From Limnanthes douglasii subsp. nivea (Eukaryota > Streptophyta > Magnoliopsida > Brassicales > Limnanthaceae): DNA of 64,000 nt. Location: contig JAUPFV010000005.1 in the NCBI GenBank assembly GCA_036936605.1, forward strand, positions 80,364,885 through 80,428,884. The letters run 5' to 3'. Of the stretch, positions 10,972-22,589 are shown in pieces. A program made the translations under genes and the position numbers. The notes under the pieces are model-generated. The model saw nothing but the letters and a program-made list of their open reading frames with translations. It was not told the DNA's origin and made no database searches. Position 1 is the first letter of the stretch. The number at the start of each line of letters is the position of its first letter.

Positions 10972-10980
10972 TAAATATAA

Positions 10981-11390
10981 ATGAAGCGGTTTTACTGAAG
11001 CAGAATGAAAAGCCCAATGCCAACGCATATTAAATTCATTTTTGTAAATTGCGACCATTTGTCTCTTTCTTCTTTTTTTTCGATTTCAATGGGTAAATGT
11101 TGCTTTTTAAATTGAAGTGTTGAATAAAATCATACTTTAGTCAGCTTCACCCGTCCTCGAACCGGTATCTGTAAGTCGTCGGCTGGATGTAAGTAGGGAC
11201 AGCAGTCCCCCTTACCCTTAGGTGGATATGCCGCTGCATACAGATATTTTTTTTATACTCCCTTCGACTCTTTGTTGTTTTATTTATGTCGATTCAAAAA
11301 AGAATCCGAAATTAATAGAATAGTTTAGTAGAGAAGTAGCATAAACAGACCAATAATTTTTTACTTTTGTTTTGGAAAAATATCTATCAC
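10981..11390. other. Unassigned spacer
   Basis: AT-rich at both edges with a GC-richer centre near 11145-11235. No open frame, RNA gene or transposon end is recognised. Confidence 0.5.
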
Positions 11391-11900
11391 AGGATGATGA
11401 TGTATATATCATGACAGATCTCTCGATCCAGGGTAAATTGGTTGCACGACACTAGATCAATGAGGGGTAAGTTTTAGTTTCTCTTGCCTCTCTAACATAT
11501 TTACTAATAACTATGTGGATTCAAATCCAAAATTGAGTGGGAGATGATTTCCGCTGATTATTTAGTTCATATAATTTTTATATTGTTTAGCACAATATTT
11601 ATCGATTTTACATAGAAAAAGAAAGATTCGTTCGTCTTTTTAAATGACCTGTGTACTAGATTACATCGGGGCATGTGGACTTTTAAGAGATCGACGTACT
11701 GAATTACATCGGTATATAAGGCTTTGTGTATTGGTCTTCCTCTTCCATGGATCAAGAGGTTTTTTTTGAATTCAGAGCTGAGGAGCTTGTATCTTTTTTT
11801 GCGATGGCTTATTCGATATATGATAACTTTTCATGTTTCGTTTTTATATATAGTTAAGAATATTACTATCTCGACACTACTGTAATATTGTTCGTTTCAG
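11391..11900 (+). repeat. Segmental duplication, copy A
   Basis: Begins near ATCATGACAGATCTCTCGAT (11408) and includes TATTTACTAATAACTA, the TACATCGG region (about 11660-11720) and a piece of the TRIM LTR (about 11845-11895, compare 18360-18415). Copy B starts at 11906 with the same ATCATGACAGATCTC block. It is interrupted at 11954 by Copia-2 and resumes at 17312. Copy B lacks about 35 bases present in A (around 11452-11488) and about 70 bases near 11800-11870. Confidence 0.8.
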
Positions 11901-11954
11901 GTAAATATCATGACAGATCTCTCGATCGAGGGTAAATTTGTTGCACGACTCTCT

Positions 11955-12400
11955 TGTGAAGAATACTTTGAGCCGTTAATGGCTGTTTTGGTTTTGAGGT
12001 AAGAACTAGAGAGAAGGAGAAGAGAAGAGAAGAGTAGAACAGAAGCTGCTAGGGTTTTCAGACAACAAACAAGTTGTCGATTTGGTCTCAAGAGCTGCTG
12101 GTGTTTGGGTCTTGGTTCGGGTCGGTCTGCTTGGCTCACACTAAGGCCCATGTCGAGTCCAGCACACTATGGACCTCATCACACGTCCTAAGGTTGTGTT
12201 GGACTAGACTTGTTTAATAAAATAAAAATTGATTAAATAAAAGAGTGTAACAGATTGTAACTGAATGCCCATGATGGCAAAACAACCTAACAAATTAGAT
12301 TCCCTCTACTACTATAAAGAGGGTCTACTGGTTACATTTTCAATTAAGAAAAACAGTTACAAAATATTTCAAATCTTATCTTTTTCTTCAATCTTCAACT
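11955..12400 (+). repeat. Copia-2 5' LTR
   Basis: 446 bp, TGTGAAGAAT to CTTCAACT. A possible TATA-type motif CTATAAAG is at 12312-12319. The PBS TGGTATCAGAGCC follows at 12401-12413. Confidence 0.95.
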
Positions 12401-12427
12401 TGGTATCAGAGCCTTCAAAGGCCTTCA

Positions 12428-13354
12428 ATCGCGAATCCCGATTCACCAACACTGAGCAATGAGTCTTTAGGCTTAGTCTTTCCTGGTTGTCTCTCCACTG
12501 CAGCCAAGAATGTTCACCTGCAAACAATCAGCAACAACAGCAATCAAATTAGGCTTGACAGAAACAATTATCTTTTATGGAGAACAATGGTTCTACCTAT
12601 TGTCAAGGGCAACAAACTAGGAGGTTTCATCACAGGGGACAAGCCCTGTCCTCATAAGTTTATCAATGATCCTGAAGGTAACATGATTGAGAATACTGAC
12701 TACGAAGACTGGGTTGCTAAAGATCAGCTTCTACTTGGCTGGCTATATTCTACTATGACCTCTGAGATGGCTACCCAACTAATGCAAGAAGGTACTTCTA
12801 AGGAGCTATGTGATGCTGCTAGCAAACTCTCTGGCTCACAAACAAGGGCCAGAATCACCTATTACAAGTCAGAATTTCAAAGAACACGTAAAGGTACTTC
12901 TACCATGAATGACTACCTAAGTAAGATGAAAAGTATAGCTGATAATCTTGTTCTAGCTGGTTGTGGTGTATCTGTTGATGATCTGGTGACTCAAGTCCTT
13001 GCTGGTTTGGACTCTGAGTACACCCCTATTGTTGTGAGTTTGGCAGATAAAGAATCTGTTGGTTGGCTAGATCTACAAACTAGTCTCCTCACCTTTGAGA
13101 GCAGACTAGATCAGTTGCTAAGTCTGCAGAATAATGTGTCTAATCTAAGTTTGGCTTCTGCTAACTTCACTCAAAAAGCAGAGTACAAACCACAAAACAA
13201 CAACAGTCAAAGAGGGTCTTATGGACAGTATAGGGGCAATTACAGAAACAACAGAGGTAGAAACAACTACTACAACAATGGAAGAGGTAGAAACAACTTT
13301 TTTAGAGGGAGAGGGGGACGTTTCTCCCAAAACAAACCTACTTGCCAGATCTGA
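12428..13354 (+). pseudogene. Copia-2 gag, start codon lost and zinc knuckle cut
   Basis: Same gag family as Copia-1. The open frame can be followed from 12428, where the expected ATG reads ATC, so the normal start is gone. The first ATG left in frame is at 12587, inside the conserved W-R-T-M-V-L-P block. The gag domain (D-Y-E-D-W-V-A-K-D-Q, L-S-G-S-Q-T-R-A) and the Gly/Arg/Asn-rich basic tail are intact. A TGA at 13352-13354 replaces the second Cys of the CCHC knuckle. Downstream the same frame continues with G-H-S-A-P-V-C, which confirms a point nonsense mutation. Confidence 0.9.
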
Positions 13355-16300
13355 AACAGGTTTGGTCATTCAGCACCAGTGTGTTACTATAGAGATGATC
13401 CGTCTGTTATGGGATCTACCTCCTCTGAACAACATAAAGGGGAAGGAGATCACTCTGCCTACCTAACCACTCAAGACTCAACTGGAGACTCTGCTTGGTA
13501 TGCTGACTCTGGTGCTAGTCACCATGTAACAGGTAATTCAGCTGTGCTGACACAGAAGACTGAGTATGCAGGTAACAAGGGTATTATGGTTGGTAGTGGT
13601 CACAGGTTGCCAATACACTACATTGGGAGTTCTAGTTTGCAATCCTTCACTAAAACACCTATTTTCCTAAAATATGTCCTACATGTACCTAAAATAAATA
13701 AGAACTTGCTGTCTGTTTCACAACTTCCTAACTCTAACAGGGTGTTTGTTGAATTTCATGATGGTTTTTGTCTTGTGAAGGACAAGGTGTCAGGGACACT
13801 GCTTCTCAGAGGGGCTACTAAGGATGGGCTTTACAGAATGGAGAGTTTGCCTAAGTCACAAGTATCCAAGGGTCACTCTGTCTTTACAAATTCTAGGTCT
13901 CTAGTCACTAATGTAGCTTCTCCTACTGTTTTATCTGCTAATCTTTCTAATTCCCTAAAGGATGGATGGCATAGGAAGCTTGGCCATCCATCACAGCATG
14001 TTCTAAACACAGTTCTTAAAGCTTGTAATCTGTCTTCTATTCTAAAAGATGAATGTGGTTTCTGTGAAGCTTGTCAGTTTGGTAAATCCCACAGTTTACC
14101 TTATCCTGTGTCTCAGTCCTATGCTAAAAGTGGGCTTGATCTCATACATACAGATATATGGGGTCCATCTCCTATAAAATCTACTCAGGGTCACAGTTAC
14201 TATGTTATCTTTCTAGATGATCACACTAGGTTTACCTGGTTCTATCCTATCAAGCATAAGAGTCAAGTTGTTGGGGTCTTCAAAATGTTCAAACTTCTAG
14301 TTGAAAAACAATTTGATAAGTCTATCAAGGTGGTTCAATGTGATGGTGGAGGGGAATACTTACCCCTGTCCACTATGGCTCAGGAGCATGGTTTTATACT
14401 AAGAAAGTCTTGTCCCTATACATCTGCACAGAATTGCAGGGCTGAAAGAAAACATAGACATCTTGTAGAGACAGGACTGACTCTCTTGGCTCAAGCCAGC
14501 CTTCCCTACAAGTTCTGGGTTCAAGCTTTTGAGACAGCTATATATCTTATAAATAGACTTCCTACACCAGTCTTGTCTAAAAAGTCACCTTATGAGCTAT
14601 TATTTCACAAAGTCCCAAATTATCTTATTCTAAAAGCTTTTGGCTGTTCATGCTTTCCTTGTCTCAGATCCTATCAGGCTCATAAGTTTCAATTTCACAC
14701 TACAAAGTGTATCTTTTTGGGATATAGTCAGTCACACAAAGGTTATGTCTGTCTAATTTCTATTGGGAAGATCTATGTTTCTCGTAATGTGGTCTTTAAT
14801 GAAGATGATTTTCCTTGTCAAGGGGGTTTCCTAAACAGTTCAAATTCTGAGTCTATAACTAGTTGTCCTCTAGAGATGTGGTTTCCTTCTTTACCTACAG
14901 GTCTTGTGACTAAAGACAACCTCACTGCTACTGTCTCTCCTGGTGTCTCTCATGAAGTCAGTCATCTACATCAGTCTTCCTTACAAGGTAACTCTCTGAA
15001 TTCTTCTAATCCTGGTAGTGATACTTGTTCTGAACCTGTCACTTATACTAGCCCTACCTCACCTATTAATCAGCCAACTTCTTCTTCCCATACTCACATC
15101 TCTAGTCCTATTTCATCTCCTCACAAACATGATCAAACAATGCCTTAAATACTGACTATTCTAATCCTAAAATTTCTATCTGCCTGCCTTTTCCTAATCC
15201 CTCTCTCCAATCACAATCTATACCTCACACTCATCATATGCAAACTAGGTCTCAAGATGGGACTCGTATTCCTAAAGTCCCTTATGTGGGCTCCCTCACC
15301 ACTACTGAACTGTCTACCCTGGAACCTACTACCTATTTTAAAGCTGCTCTTAGTCCTAAATGGGTTACTACTATGGAGGCTGAGTATCAGGCCCTTATGT
15401 CAAATAAAACTTGGTCTTTGGTTCCATGGAGTCCTACTCAAAATGTGGTAGGTTGCAAATGGGTCTATAAGGTCAAACATCACATGGATGGGTCTGTTCA
15501 GAGGTACAAGGCTAGACTTGTTGCCAAGGGGTCTCATCAAACCCCTGGCATTGATTTTTCAGAAACATTCAGTCCTGTAATCAAGCCATCTACAGTCAGA
15601 CTAGTTCTTACTTTGGCAGTTTCTAAAGATTGGGAGGTCAGACAACTAGATATCAAAAATGCTTTCCTAAATGGGTTTCTAACTGAGGATGTATACATGG
15701 CTCAACCAGAGGGGTTTCAGGATCCTGCAAATCCTACACATGTGTGTAAGCTTCACAAGGCCCTGTATGGTCTCAAGCAAGCTCCAAGAGCCTGGTATTC
15801 TAGGATAAAGGATACTTTGCTTCATTGGGGCTTCAAAAACTCTAGAGCTGACTACTCTTTATTCTATTTTGTTTCTAAGTCCACTGTAATCCTAATTTTG
15901 GTCTACGTTGATGACATTCTTGTCACAGGCACACAATCAGCATGTTTACAGGGTTTTGTTCATAGACTCAATGCCATGTTCTCTCTTAAAGACATGGGGC
16001 CACTCCATCTATTCCTTGGAATAGAGGTTCATCGTGACCCCTCTGGCATCTATCTTACTCAACATTAGTACATAAGGAACTTACTGATTTTGCAAGGTCT
16101 TGCTCAGGCCAAGCCATGTCCAACTCCTATTGCCTCTGGTGTCCATCTCTCGAGCACATCAGGAACTCCACTTGCTGACCCTACACCATACAGAAGCCTA
16201 TTAGGGGCCTTGCAATATTTAACACACACTCGCCCTGATATTGCCTTTGCTGTCAATAAGCTAAGCCAATATCAACAAGCGCCTACTAATCTACATCTAC

Positions 16301-16890
16301 AAAGCTTAAAACGGGTTCTTCGATACTTATCCGGTTCGAGTTGGGTTGGCCTCCATATCAAACCCAATTGTAGCCTTCAACTCCAGGGCTTCTCCGATGC
16401 TGATTGGGCATCTTCTCCAGATGATAGACGAAGCATTGGTGCTTACTGCGTCTATCTTGGCGATTCTCTGGTCTCGTGGTCCTCCAAGAAGCAGAACATC
16501 GTTGCTAGGTCGTCGACTGAGTTTGAGTACAGGGCATTGGCAAATTTGTCGGCTGAATTAATGTGGCTTCGATCTATCCTCTCTGAAATCGACTTCCTAG
16601 TCACACCTCCCTCTGTCATCTGGTGTGACAATCTCGGAGCGAGTTCACTCGCCTGTAATCCTGTCTTCCACGCGAGGACGAAGCATATAGAGCTTGACGT
16701 CCACTTTGTTCGAGATCAGGTACTACAGGGCTCTCTTCAGGTCCGATTCGTCCCCTCGCACGATCAGATTGCTGACTGCCTGACGAAGCCTCTTGCTCAC
16801 CACCAATTTTCCTTTCTCCGGGACAAACTCGGGCTTACAGAGTCGCCCCTTCGTTTGCGGGGGGATGTGAAGAATAATTTGAGCCGTTGA
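13355..16890 (+). pseudogene. Copia-2 pol: protease, integrase, RT, RNase H (two breaks)
   Basis: The least damaged Copia pol in the window. Protease D-S-G-A is at 13504-13515. Then come GAG-pre-integrase, the zinc-binding region (W-H-R-K-L-G-H-P and C-G-F-C-E-A-C) and the integrase core (H-T-D-I-W-G, Q-C-D-G-G-G-E-Y, R-A-E-R-K-H). The open stretch runs 13379-15148 without a break, 589 residues. A one-base frameshift at about 15146 precedes RT. RT has Y-V-D-D at 15904-15915 and is open from 15238 to a TAG at 16066-16068 that replaces a Gln codon. RNase H then runs to 16890, ending 25 bases inside the 3' LTR. The knuckle side of integrase reads N-C-R-A-E-R where relatives have N-G-R-A-E-R. Confidence 0.93.
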
Positions 16891-17311
16891 TGGCTGCTGT
16901 GGTTTTGAGGTAAGAACTAGAGAGAAGGAGAAGAGAAGAGAAGAGTAGAACAGAAGCTGCTAGGGTTTTCAGACAATAAACAAGTTGTCAATTTGGTCTC
17001 AAGAGCTGCTGGTGTTTGGGTCTTGGTTCGGTTTGGTCTGCTTGGCTCACACTAAGGCCCATGTCGACTCCAGCACACTATGGACCTCATCACACGTCCT
17101 AAGGTTGTGTTGGACTAGACTTGTTTAATAAAATACAAATTGATTAAATAAAAGAGTTTAACAGATTGTAACTGAATGCCCATGATGGCAAAACAACCTA
17201 ACAAATTAGATTCCCTCTACTACTATAAAGAGGGTCTACTGGTTACATTTTCAATTAAGAAAAACAGTTACAAAATATTTCAGATCTTATCTTTTTCTTC
17301 AATCTTTAACT
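16866..17311 (+). repeat. Copia-2 3' LTR with polypurine tract
   Basis: 446 bp, TGTGAAGAAT to CTTTAACT, preceded by the purine tract GCGGGGGGA that Copia-1 also has. Confidence 0.95.
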
Positions 17312-17626
17312 TCTCTAACCTATTTACTACTAATAACTACGTGGATTCAAATCCAAAAATGAGCGGGAGATGATTTCGCTGATTCTTTACTTCATATAAT
17401 TTTTACATTGTTTAGCATGATATTTATCGACTTTACATAGAAAAAGAAAGATTCGTACGCTCTTTTTTAAATGACATGCGTACTAGATTACATCGGTGGA
17501 TGTGGACTTTTAAGAAACCGACGTACTGAATTACATCTGTATATAGGGCCTTGTGTATTGGTCTTCCTCTTCCACAGATCAAGAGTTTTTTTTTAATTCG
17601 GAGTTGAGGAACGTGTATCTATTTTT
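17312..17626 (+). repeat. Segmental duplication, copy B (right part)
   Basis: Continues copy B from 11954 across the Copia-2 insertion. It aligns with 11488-11810 through CTATTTAC, GTGGATTCAAATCC, GAGATGATTTC and the TACATC blocks, at roughly 88-90% by eye. Confidence 0.8.
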
Positions 17627-18538
17627 TGTAATATTGTTTGTTTTGGGTCCACTAGACTACACGGTTTTGATTTTGGTCCACTTCCAAAAGTCCTCACACT
17701 AATGGACTATACTCTTTTACTTATATACCGTTCATTTTTTCCATGTTTAAATGATGTGGGATGTGGGACTTTGGTCGCACCTAACAATCCTCCTCTCGAA
17801 CAAAGTACCAGTACTCTAGCCTCCTCTCAATTAACTTACATTTAGCTACTCTAGTCAGGTCCTCTAGAGCACACTATCAGATGACACTGTGTTGCTCTTT
17901 GATCGAACCTCATGATTGATGAATATAAGGCACTCCATCTATATATGACATTGTGTCGCTCCTCGATCAAGCCTCTTCCTTGATGAGCCATCTGACATTC
18001 CATATATATAGATAATACCGTGTCGCTCCTTGATCAAGCCTCTTGTTTGATGAGCTATCAGAAACTCCACATCTATAGCGTGTATCAAATGACATTGTGT
18101 CGTTCTTTGATCAAGCATCCTGCTTGATGAGTCATCAGACACTCCATCTATAGATGAAATTGTGGTGCTCTTTGATCAAGCCTCCTGCTTGATGAGCCAC
18201 TAGGCACTCAATTAATATGGTATATCAGTCACCTCGAGTATGGCTCTTGGGTTCTGATACATCAAGTTCCACATCTGAGAATTTAGTGACACCACCGACT
18301 ACATTGCATTCCGTCTAGGTATGGCGCTCTGATACTATTTTTAGGTAATATGGGTACCACATATTCCACTTTTGTATATAAAAAAGAATATTATTATCTC
18401 CACGCTAGTGTGATATTGTCCGATTTGGGTCTACTTACAAAAAAGTTCACACTAATAAAATATATTCTTTTACTTCTACACAGTTCATCATTTTATGGTT
18501 AACCGATATAGGAAACGGGACTTTGATCGCATCTAACA
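17627..18538 (-). mobile_element. TRIM-like non-coding mini LTR element
   Basis: Two direct repeats, 17627-17786 and 18338-18538, both end in a GTCGCACCTAACA-like sequence and contain a TATTGT...TTGGGTC block. On the minus strand the right one is followed by AGTATCAGAGCG (18326-18337), one base off the tRNA-Met PBS. The left one is preceded by the purine tract TCGAGAGGAGGAT (17787-17799). About 550 bases of non-coding interior hold 65-bp tandem repeats. This is the architecture of terminal-repeat retrotransposons in miniature, which use enzymes of other elements. The left LTR is truncated at its outer end. A related LTR piece sits at 36617-36748. Confidence 0.72.
17879..18220. repeat. Five 65-75-bp tandem repeats inside the TRIM-like element
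   Basis: Units begin near 17879, 17943, 18013, 18089 and 18154. Each has TGTGTCGCTC, then TTGATCAAGCCTC, then TTGATGAGCCAT and a CACTCCATCTATA end. ATCAAGC and GCTTGAT within a unit are inverted, so each unit can fold into a short stem. Divergence between units is about 15-25%. Confidence 0.85.
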
Positions 18539-18798
18539 ACTTTTAGGTTATTGGAGACGAATGTAAATATATTTGAATTAATGTTGTTAAAAATATTTTT
18601 AATGTTTTTTTTACATTTGTTTTAGTTTTTTGTTTTGTTTGTTTGGCTTATAGGTTATGTTTACTTGAGACGACGTTATTGGTCGGTTTAAAAGATCTAT
18701 ATATACTATTATCTAACTCGGATGATGGGCTATGTTGCAGGCTATATGTCGCAAAGATTATGAAATCGTATAGAGTAGTACAAGATGCACCGAAATGC
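18539..18798. other. Unassigned AT-rich spacer
   Basis: No gene or transposon feature recognised between the TRIM-like element and the Copia-3 target duplication. Confidence 0.5.
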
Positions 18799-18803
18799 AT
18801 ATG

Positions 18804-19227
18804 AGTAGAAATTAGAGAGTGAGTGATAGAGTAGATTTTTGTAAAGAATTTTTCACTGATTTCATTCATTGTAGAGATTGTTATTTAAGTACAGATTTGT
18901 GATGTAACAAACTTACAGAATATTCCTTAGTTTGTTACAATTCAGTTCATGATTTATACTAGGTGTTTGGATACAAGGGTAGGATGAGAGTAGGTGTTTG
19001 GACATGGGGATAGCACATGGGTCTTCTAGGTTGAGTCTTGTTGGGATTTAGTAATACCCTTAGAGTCCACCAGATCAGGGTCCAAGGTTTGATTCTTCGA
19101 CCCGATACACAAGCCCATTGCCTTAACCCTAGGACAGACCTCTTGTTCAGTGTCGTGCATTGTTGCCTCTTGTTCCTCAAGGCAGTCACCGTCTACGGTG
19201 GCTTTCGCCGGTGGTGAGTGTTTGACA
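18804..19227 (-). repeat. Copia-3 3' LTR
   Basis: On the minus strand it starts TGTCAAACACTCACC after a purine tract and ends TTTCTACT. The pol reading frame continues about 200 bases into it, to a stop at 19026-19028. Confidence 0.95.
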
Positions 19228-19228
19228 T

Positions 19229-22200
19229 CCCCCCTCAAATGGAGTGGTGACTCCAGGAGCCCGAGTTTGTCACGTAGATAAGAAAATCGAGACGGAGGTA
19301 AAGCTTTGGTGAGGGAATCGTCTATCCGGTCTTGAGTGGGGACATAATGAATCTGAATAGCCCCTTCAAGAACCTGATCTCGAATGAAATGCAAATCAAG
19401 CTCTATATGCTTGATGCGAGCATGGAAGACGGGATTCGAAGCTAGTTTACTTGCCCCCAGGTTATCGCACCACATGATAGAAGGAGGTATGAGGGGGATT
19501 CGAAGTTCGGTGAGCAACGAACGAATCCAAATCAATTCGACAGACAGATTGGCAAGAGCCCTGTACTCAGACTCGGTGGACGATCGAGAGACAATATTCT
19601 GCTTCTTGGAGGACCAAGAGATCAACGTCTCTCCAAGAAAGACACAATATGCCCCAGTGCTACATCGATCATCGATGGAGGAAGCCCAGTCAGCATCAGA
19701 GTATCCGTGCAGTTGAAGATGAAAGCATGGCTTGATATGCAGTCCCAGCCAACGTGACCCAGATAAGTAACGTAGAATTCTCTTGAGACATTGCCAATGA
19801 GTAGTTGTAGGAGACTGCTGGTATTAACTAAGTTGATTAACGGCATATGCAATATCGGGTCTGGTGTGTGTTAGATACTGCAAGGCTCCTAACAAACTCT
19901 GATATTGTGTAGGTGAAGGAAGTGGAGATCCAGCAGTGGCTGATAGAGCGGTGCCAGGAGCAAGGGGAGTGGGACAAGGCTTGGATAGAGCAGCACCCTG
20001 ATTGACAAGTAAGTTTTCAACATAATTATGCTGAGTAAGATATATACCTGAAGTATCACGATGAACCTCTATTCCTAAGAATAGAGAGAGTGTTCCCATA
20101 TCTTTGAGAGAGAACTTTGCATTGAGGTTGTGAGTGAACTGAGTGAGCATGCTGCATCATTGCCTGTGACCAGAATGTCATCCACATAAACCAGGATGAG
20201 TAGGATGGTAGTTGTAGTAACCAAATAGAAGAGAGAACAGTCAGCTCTCGAATTCTTGAACCCCCAAAGAGTAAGAGTATCACGTAATTTAGAAAACCAG
20301 GCCCTAGGTGCTTGCTTAGGCCATAGAGAACCTTGTGTAACTTGCACACATAGGTAGGTTGACTGACATCTTCAAAACCCTGAGGTTGTTGCATATAAAC
20401 AGTCTCTTGTAGCTCCCAATTTAGAAAGGTATTGTTGATATCAAGCTGCCTGACTGGCCAATTCTTTGATACAGCAATAGTGAGAATAAGCCTGACTGTA
20501 GAAGCCTTCACAACAGGGCTGAAAGTGTCATAGAAATCAACACCAGGAGTTTGAAGGAAGCCTTTGGCTACTAGCCTGGCTTTGTAACGTTGAACAAACC
20601 CATCCATAGCATATTTGACTTTGTAGACCCATTTGCAGCCAACCACAGTAGAGTAGGGTGGTAAGGGAACTAAGGACCAAGTGTTATTAGCCATTAGAGC
20701 ATTGTATTCAGCATTCATAGTAGCCACCCAGTTAGGATTCCCTGGAGCCTTAGAAAAACTAGATGGTGTAAACATGTCCCTGTTGGTAGTCGGAAGGGTT
20801 CCAATATAGGGTAGTTTGCTTTTATGAATGCCACTTTTGTGTCTTATCTGCATGATATGTGTGTTTGTAGGCTGTGAAGAAGAGATAGAGTGGTTTGGAG
20901 TGGGTAAGGGTAAGTCAATGATAAGTGTAGGTGTGGGACTAGTGTGAGGATCAGTGTGTTGGTATGGATTAGTGGCAGTATCTAAGTCTGGGAGTGAATG
21001 TGAGGAAGTGTCTATATAAGTCTTAGATAGTGGGTAAGGTAGAGAGTGTGAGGAAGTGGTCTGATGTTCTGCCTGTGGGACAGGCTGAGAAGTATGTGGC
21101 TCAGTGGAGAGGTCAGATATGAGGTTAGTACAAGTGGCTACTCTTTCAGAAACCATAGGACTAGACATAGAAGGAAGCCAGAGATTGACAGACTGATAAG
21201 AAGACTGTCTGCTTTGGGGTTGTTGAAGAAACCCTGAAGTAAAAGGAAAGCCAGTCTCATTGAACACCACATTTCTAGACAAGTAGACTCTCCCTGTAGG
21301 ACTTAGACACTTATACCCTTTGTGATTGTGACTGTAGCCTAGAAAGACACACTTAAGGGAATGAAACTGGAATTTGTGAGTTTGGTAAGGTCTGAGACAA
21401 GGGAAACAGGCACACCCAAAAGTTTTGAGAACTAGGTAGTTGGGTTTTTTATGAATAGGGCTTCAAATTGTGAGATATTGTTAAGAGTGGGGGTGGGTAA
21501 TTTGTTAATGAGATATATACTTGTGTCAAAGGCTTCAACCCAGAATTTGTAAGGTAGTTTAGACTGAGCAAGTAGGGTCAACCGAGTCTCCACAAGGTAC
21601 CTGTGTTTACGCTCAGCTCTTCCATTTTGAACTGATGTGTAAGGGCAGGACCTTCGTAGTAGGATGCCACTTTATTTAGACAAGGTAGCTAGAGGTCTAA
21701 ACTCTCCCCCCAATCACTTTGAATTGTTTTGATATTTCTCTCAAACTGATTTTCAACAAGAGCTTTAAAAGTTTTAAACACTTCAATAACCTGCCATTTA
21801 GTTTTGATAGGGTAGACCCAAGAGTATCTAGAGAAATCATCAAGTAAAAGAACATAGAACCTAAACCCTTCAGTAGATAGGACAGGGGAAGGCCCCCAAA
21901 CATCAGTATGAATAAGATCTAACACATTGCTAGCATGAGAAGTAGATATAGGGTAAGAAAGAGTGTGAGACTTGAAGGTTACAAGACTTAAGAACACTAG
22001 TTAAAACAGATTGAGATGGATGGCCAAGCTTCCTATGCCATCCATCTTTAGAGACCTTATAAGGACACACCCTAGCAGAGCATAAAGAGCTCTTAGACAC
22101 ACAGACTTGAGTATTGAAACTGACTGGATTGGTAGGTAGATTTCTAGAAAGAGTATCCATCTTGTATAATCCATCTTCACCTCTCCCTTTGAGCAACACT

Positions 22201-22589
22201 GTCCCTGTTACCTTGTCCTTCACAAGACAAAAAGTTTTGTGAAATTCAACAAAAACATGATTATAGCTGGTGAGTTGAGAAATAGACATAAGGTTTTTGT
22301 TGATTTTGGGAACATGAAGTATAGATTTGAGAATAATAGGCTGTTTATGTAATGATAAAAGAGAAGTTTCACCTATGTGAGAGATTGGAAGTCTCTCACC
22401 ACTACCAACTAGGACATGTTTAGTACCTGTGTAGTCATGTTTCTGAGTCAGCTGATTGGTACTACCTGTAACATGGTGGCTGGCTCCACTGTCAGCATAC
22501 CATACACCATTTGATGTTGTATCTTGTGCTGCAAGAAAAGCACTGTGATCACTTTCTGATTTAGGATGTTCTGAAGAGGTTGACCCCAT
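19229..22589 (-). pseudogene. Copia-3 pol (multiple frameshifts and a deletion)
   Basis: Read from high to low coordinate: protease W-Y-A-D-S-G-A-S-H-H near 22485-22510, GAG-pre-integrase to about 21985, integrase core (H-T-D-V-W-G, Q-S-D-W-G) to about 21400, RT with the Y-V-D-D codons at 20177-20188, and RNase H (W-S-S-K-K-Q, S-T-E-S-E-Y) from 19625. A deletion at about 21980 removes the C-x2-C zinc ligands of integrase and shifts the frame. A second shift lies in a run of six G (about 21710). Others lie near 20310, 20150 and 19850. A TAA interrupts the integrase near 21670. The frame runs on into the 3' LTR. Confidence 0.9.

Larger units (their letters stand above)
11955..17311 (+). mobile_element. 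Copia-2: full-length Ty1/Copia element, coding-dead
   Basis: Its two LTRs are both exactly 446 bp (11955-12400 and 16866-17311) and differ at about 13 positions, roughly 97% identity. The perfect 5-bp target duplication TCTCT is at 11950-11954 and 17312-17316. The tRNA-Met PBS follows the 5' LTR at once. The protein order and gag sequence put it in the same lineage as Copia-1 and Copia-3, yet its LTR is unrelated to theirs. It inserted into copy B of a local duplication, which dates it after that event. It carries loss of the gag start, two nonsense codons and one frameshift. Confidence 0.96.

Noticed and set aside
17879..18220. CRISPR-like regular repeats
   Set aside because: The repeat and spacer parts are both repeated, the units diverge, and the genome is a plant. 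It is a tandem array inside a TRIM-like element.
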